Part shown: one piece after another, positions 4,913 to 8,138 of the stretch
Position numbering within the stretch: the first letter of the stretch is position 1
How the letters are laid out: every line of letters starts with the position of its first letter
From: Desulfobacterales bacterium
Lineage (GTDB): Bacteria > Desulfobacterota > Desulfobacteria > Desulfobacterales > Desulfosalsimonadaceae
Assembly (NCBI GenBank): GCA_018334855.1
Contig: JAGXLE010000054.1
Span: 1-8,138, forward strand
DNA: 8,138 nucleotides
Reading direction: 5' to 3'
Position numbers and translations under genes: made by a program
Notes under the pieces: generated by a model
The model's input: the letters and a program-made list of their open reading frames with translations, nothing else
Database searches by the model: none
Told to the model about the DNA's origin: nothing

Positions 4913-6652
4913 ATGGGAAAAACATGGAACATTATGGAGCCGGACGCATCACTGGTGCGGCGGCTGTACCGCCGCCTGAACTGCCACCCGGTTACAGCGG
5001 CCGTTCTTGTAAATCGCGGGCTTGATTCCACAGAAGCGGCAGGCCGGTTTCTCAGCCCCTCGCTGGACGGTATAGAGTCGCTTTTTTTTTTAAAGGACCT
5101 GGACAAGGCAGCGGACCGCATTTTCCGGGCAATATGCAATCAGGAGAAAATACTGGTTTTCGGCGATTACGATGTTGACGGCATAACAGCCACCACCATC
5201 GTATACCAGTTTTTAAAACATGCCGGAGCAGAGGTCGCCTTCCACATCCCTCACCGTATCGAGGAAGGCTACGGGCTTAAACCCGAGCATATATCGGATA
5301 CCGCCGCACCCGTCAATGCCGGACTGATTGTAACCGTGGATTGCGGATCATCAAGCCATACCGCTGTTAAAAAGGCCGCCGATGCAGGAATAGACGTGAT
5401 AATAACGGATCATCATGACATTGATGATCCTCCGCCTGCCTGCGCCGTGGTAAACCCCAGGCAAAGCGACTGTCCGTCCGGGCTTGGACACCTGGCCGGG
5501 GTTGGCGTGGCTTTTGCCCTGCTGATGTATCTTCGAAGAAAGCTCAGGGAAAACAACCACTGGCAAAACGCCGGCGAACCGAATCTGAAGGACGCCTGCG
5601 ACCTGGTTGCAATCGGCACGATCGCAGACATTGTTCCTCTTATAGCCGAAAACCGCATCATTGCCAGGGTCGGACTGCAAATTTTAAACAGATCCCCCAG
5701 GCCCGGCATCCAGGCACTTGTCCTGGCCAGCGGCATTAAAAAACCCTTTCTGGAAGCTGAAGACATTGCTTTCAGGCTCGCCCCGAGGCTAAATGCCGCG
5801 GGCCGAATGGATCATGCCCATATTGCAGTAAATCTGCTAACAACAGACGATCCCCGAAAGGCCGCCGAACTTGCAGAACATGTAAGCTCATTGAACTCCA
5901 GGAGACAGACCGTGGAATCCCGGATTCTGCGCCGCATTGAAATGTATCTGGAGCAGTCGCCGGAAATCCTGGAACGAAGGGCCCTTGTTCTTGCCGACGA
6001 GCAGTGGCACCAGGGAGTGCTCGGAATTGTGGCTTCAAGGCTTGCGGAAAAATACTTTCGCCCTGTGGTGCTTTTCGGGGCAAACAGCGGCAGATGGGTT
6101 GGCTCGGCAAGAAGCCTTCCCGGTATCGATCTGTACAGAAATCTTGCTGCATGTTCGGCTCACCTGGAAGCTTTCGGGGGACACGCCATGGCTGCCGGAC
6201 TCAGTGTGCGGGGTGAGCAGATCGAGTCTTTCAGCCGTGAATTTGAATCAATAATACAAAGCACCTGCCCGGATTCGGTATTTGTCCAGGAATTACAGAT
6301 AGACTGCGAGCTTAATTTCGACATGATAACCGAAAACCTGGCAGATGAGCTTGCCGGCCTTGAACCGTTCGGGGAAAAAAATCCGGAGCCGCTGTTTTTC
6401 GCCCAAAATGTGGAAATTGTTTTTTCAAAGGTAATCGGTGAAAAACATCTGCGCCTGATGCTGAGGCAGCCTGAATCAAAAAAGAAACAGACATTTCCGG
6501 CCGTCTGGTTCAACATCGATCCGGACCGCCCCCTGCCCCGACGCCTGGAGCGGCTGGCCTTCCGGCTCAAGTGGAATCACTACAACGGAAGAAAGGATAT
6601 TCAGATTATCATTGAAGAAACCGGCGGAGACACCCCCGAAAAAGGGCAATGA
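4913..6652 (+). CDS. recJ: Single-stranded-DNA-specific exonuclease RecJ
   Basis: A 5'-3' single-strand DNA exonuclease of the DHH family, used in RecF-pathway recombination, mismatch repair and processing of stalled forks; cytoplasmic and Mn/Mg dependent. The N-terminus follows the common pattern W-x-I-x-EPD...LVRRL...LVNRG (5-36). Motif I is DYDVDG (85-90), motif II VDCG (142-145), motif III TDHH (165-168) and motif IV IGTIADIVPL (235-244, Asp239). The DHHA1 region has ADEQWHQGVLGIVASRLAEKY (361-381) and GGHAMAAGL (422-430). The C-terminal OB-like domain runs from about 455 to 570 and includes GLEPFGEKNPEP (482-493). At 579 residues it is of normal length and intact. The ATG at 4913 is preferred over an in-frame ATG at 4805 because RecJ proteins begin at this motif; ATG 4934 is possible. 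A T10 run at 5082-5091 lies early in the gene. It is divergent from the miaB operon. Confidence 0.96.
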   Translation: MGKTWNIMEPDASLVRRLYRRLNCHPVTAAVLVNRGLDSTEAAGRFLSPSLDGIESLFFLKDLDKAADRIFRAICNQEKILVFGDYDVDGITATTIVYQFLKHAGAEVAFHIPHRIEEGYGLKPEHISDTAAPVNAGLIVTVDCGSSSHTAVKKAADAGIDVIITDHHDIDDPPPACAVVNPRQSDCPSGLGHLAGVGVAFALLMYLRRKLRENNHWQNAGEPNLKDACDLVAIGTIADIVPLIAENRIIARVGLQILNRSPRPGIQALVLASGIKKPFLEAEDIAFRLAPRLNAAGRMDHAHIAVNLLTTDDPRKAAELAEHVSSLNSRRQTVESRILRRIEMYLEQSPEILERRALVLADEQWHQGVLGIVASRLAEKYFRPVVLFGANSGRWVGSARSLPGIDLYRNLAACSAHLEAFGGHAMAAGLSVRGEQIESFSREFESIIQSTCPDSVFVQELQIDCELNFDMITENLADELAGLEPFGEKNPEPLFFAQNVEIVFSKVIGEKHLRLMLRQPESKKKQTFPAVWFNIDPDRPLPRRLERLAFRLKWNHYNGRKDIQIIIEETGGDTPEKGQ

Positions 6653-6660
6653 GTTTTTTC

Positions 6661-6689
6661 TTGAAATTGCCGTTCTATGCAATTATGAT
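6661..6689 (+). promoter_or_regulatory. Sigma70-type promoter upstream of the 141-residue protein gene
   Basis: TTGAAA (6661-6666) and TATGAT (6684-6689) are 17 bases apart, each one mismatch from consensus, in the 98-base gap after recJ. The start point would be near 6696, leaving a leader of about 55 bases before the ATG at 6751. This suggests that the following two genes are transcribed independently of recJ. No strong terminator is visible after recJ. Confidence 0.62.
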
Positions 6690-6750
6690 GCTTGGATATC
6701 ATTTTCATGCGATACATAGATTACGTTAACATAAAAAAGAGGAATCGGTT

Positions 6751-7176
6751 ATGTCCAAACGATTTCGACCCGAAAACAGCGGGGAATCGCGGTTGATTTC
6801 CCGTATTGAAACCTCCAAGGAATACGAACGGCGGCGCTCCATACAGGCGGTCGGCGAAGTAACGGATTCCATGGCCAACGCAGTTGCCTCCAAACTGGTG
6901 GAAAACCGGCTGGTGGAAACCAACAATACAAACGCCCTACGCGAGCAGATGGAATACTGCCTGGAAAAACTGTCAAAAGCAGACGACTTTGATATCGATT
7001 ACCAGATTGCGCCCCTTCGCAACCTGGTAGCCAATCCTCATGTGGTGACTCTCTATATTACCGCCTTTGTAATTGAAAAGTTGTTAAAGCATCCGGATAT
7101 AATCGATATCTACGGTTCAGACGAAGAAATCTACGCCTGCATTCACCGCCAGGTGGTAAGGTATCTGATGACGTAA
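6751..7176 (+). CDS. Hypothetical protein, 141 residues, coupled to an RNase Z-like gene
   Basis: I do not recognise this family. The ATG at 6751 has a GAGGA Shine-Dalgarno about seven bases upstream. The protein is soluble-looking: no signal peptide or membrane segment. The first 30 residues are basic (KRFR, RRIETSKEYERRR-like composition) and probably flexible. Residues 30-75 look helical (SIQAVGEVTDSMANAVASKLVENR, then LREQMEYCLEKL). A more compact C-terminal part has hydrophobic strands or helices: APLRNLVANPHVVTLYITAF (87-106) and HPDIIDIYGSDEEIYACIHRQV (114-135). Codon use resembles its neighbours, with no sign of transfer. Its TAA stop shares one base with the start of the downstream metallo-beta-lactamase gene (TAATG), so the two are likely translated together and may work together. 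A small RNA- or protein-binding partner is one possibility, with no motif to prove it. Confidence 0.85.
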   Translation: MSKRFRPENSGESRLISRIETSKEYERRRSIQAVGEVTDSMANAVASKLVENRLVETNNTNALREQMEYCLEKLSKADDFDIDYQIAPLRNLVANPHVVTLYITAFVIEKLLKHPDIIDIYGSDEEIYACIHRQVVRYLMT

Positions 7177-8138
7177 TGCCTCCGGTATTTAATCCCCGTC
7201 TCGTAAACGATCCGGCCGGAGACCCTGTGCTGTTTGTACCGTTTTTCCATGAAAAACGGGCAATGATCTTTGACGCAGGCGATATATCCGACCTGTCGCC
7301 CAGAGATATCCTGAAGATAACCCACGTATTTATCACCCATACGCACATGGATCATTTCATAGGGTTTGACAGGATTCTGCGGATTTCTCTGGGGCGTGAA
7401 AAAAACCTGCACGTATTCGGCCCGGACGGATTTATAGATCATGTCTCTGCAAAGCTGGGGGCCTATTCATGGAATCTGGTTCACAACTATGAAGCCCCTC
7501 TTGCCATGACTGTCACGGAAATCCGGCCTGATTGTCTCGTTACATGCCGCTTTGACTGCCAAAGCCGTTTTGTTGCTTCAAAGCCCGAATGCGAGGCATT
7601 TCCAAAGCCACGGCTATACAGCGAAGACAAATTTTCAGTGGAGGCTGCAATTCTTGACCATGATATTGCTTCTATCGGATATACGGTAAAAGAACGTTTC
7701 AGTGTAAATATACGAAAAGATGTGATAAACGAGATGGGGCTTGCAGCCGGTCCCTGGCTTTATGAGTTCAAGCAGGCCCTTTATGCAGATGAAGACCCTG
7801 AGACCCGGTTTGAAATTCCGGCCCGGTATTGCCCGGGTTCTGTTCCGTGCCGCTTTTTACTCGGAGAGCTGGCTGAAAAAATAGCCATTGTAACCAGCGG
7901 CAGAAAAATCGCCTATATTACAGATGCGGCTTTTAACGAGGAAAACAGGAAAAAGATCACTGACCTGGCAAAAGACGCGGATCACCTGTTTATAGAAGCG
8001 GCATTCCTGGATGAAGACAAAGACATCGCCCGGGAAAAAAAACATCTTACCGCTGCACAAGCGGGCCGGCTTGCAGCCGAGGCAGGGGCGAAACGCTTTA
8101 CCCTGTTTCACTTTTCCCCGCGTTATACCGGCAGATAC
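7176..8138 (+). CDS. RNase Z-like metallo-beta-lactamase-fold hydrolase (truncated by window edge)
   Basis: 321 residues are in the window with no stop, so the C-terminus is missing, though little may be left. Family features: HTHMDH (55-60, the HxHxDH dizinc motif), His162 in LDHDIASIGY, Asp250 in YITDAAF, His290 in KKHLTAAQAG, and His312 in FHFSPRY (311-317). This set, especially the H-[x]-T...HFS-RY end, matches RNase Z/ElaC, which cuts the 3' trailer from pre-tRNA. The usual N-terminal GT-x-x-x-x-PT strand is absent: the protein opens FNPRLVNDPAGDPVLFVPFFHEKRAMIFDAGD, so it is a divergent branch and the substrate is uncertain. Residues 118-230 form a longer, Cys-bearing insert between the HxHxDH and Asp motifs. 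The start ATG (7176-7178) overlaps the upstream stop by one base; no separate Shine-Dalgarno is evident, consistent with coupled translation. Other metallo-beta-lactamase hydrolases remain possible. Confidence 0.85.
   Translation, partial: MPPVFNPRLVNDPAGDPVLFVPFFHEKRAMIFDAGDISDLSPRDILKITHVFITHTHMDHFIGFDRILRISLGREKNLHVFGPDGFIDHVSAKLGAYSWNLVHNYEAPLAMTVTEIRPDCLVTCRFDCQSRFVASKPECEAFPKPRLYSEDKFSVEAAILDHDIASIGYTVKERFSVNIRKDVINEMGLAAGPWLYEFKQALYADEDPETRFEIPARYCPGSVPCRFLLGELAEKIAIVTSGRKIAYITDAAFNEENRKKITDLAKDADHLFIEAAFLDEDKDIAREKKHLTAAQAGRLAAEAGAKRFTLFHFSPRYTGRY

Noticed and set aside
5351..6682. Minus-strand open frames opposite recJ (for example 5351-5680, 5772-6152, 6160-6570)
   Set aside because: They are antisense to intact conserved RecJ motifs and show compositionally biased, unrecognisable proteins.
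7058..8111. Minus-strand open frames at 7058-7348, 7143-7442 and 7857-8111
   Set aside because: They are antisense to the 141-residue gene and to the RNase Z-like gene, whose zinc motifs show the plus strand is coding.

Overview
The window looks like chromosomal DNA of a sulfate-reducer-type bacterium, probably Desulfobacterota/Desulfobacterales. This is inferred from gene content: archaeal-type shikimate-entry enzymes inside a bacterial operon, a DUF4911-like/miaB/bifunctional-nuclease cluster, and recJ. No rRNA or other taxonomic marker is present. No prophage, IS element, CRISPR array or tRNA was seen.

Layout. Positions 1-2128 (minus strand) hold an aromatic amino acid operon in the order ADH synthase (aroA'), 3-dehydroquinate synthase II (aroB'), shikimate dehydrogenase (aroE, cut by the window start). 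Together they form dehydroquinate from aspartate semialdehyde and a deoxyketohexose phosphate, bypassing DAHP synthase and classical AroB, and lead on to shikimate. Positions 2129-2543 contain no conventional gene but hold the most interesting element: a short minus-strand ORF whose core reads YYYSYYYFY, followed by two tandem intrinsic terminators and then the operon. Hand pairing gives a complete four-segment attenuator (1:2 pause hairpin, 2:3 antiterminator, 3:4 terminator). It also gives a second switch in which the freed arm of the first terminator captures the second. I read this as a Tyr/Phe-sensing leader-peptide attenuator.

Positions 2544-4771 (minus strand) are a compact operon: a 77-residue DUF4911-like protein, miaB (tRNA ms2i6A methylthiotransferase) and a DUF151 bifunctional-nuclease protein. 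A good sigma70-like promoter lies only a few bases before the first start codon. MiaB modifies tRNAs that read UNN codons, including Tyr and Phe, so its position just upstream of a Tyr/Phe codon attenuator is suggestive.

Positions 4913-6652 (plus strand, divergent) encode RecJ, complete with DHH, DHHA1 and C-terminal OB-like regions. After a 98-base gap with a near-consensus promoter come an unrecognised 141-residue protein and, overlapping its stop codon by one base, an RNase Z-like metallo-beta-lactamase-fold protein that runs off the right edge. All pairings, motifs and promoters were read by eye; no folding program or database search was run.
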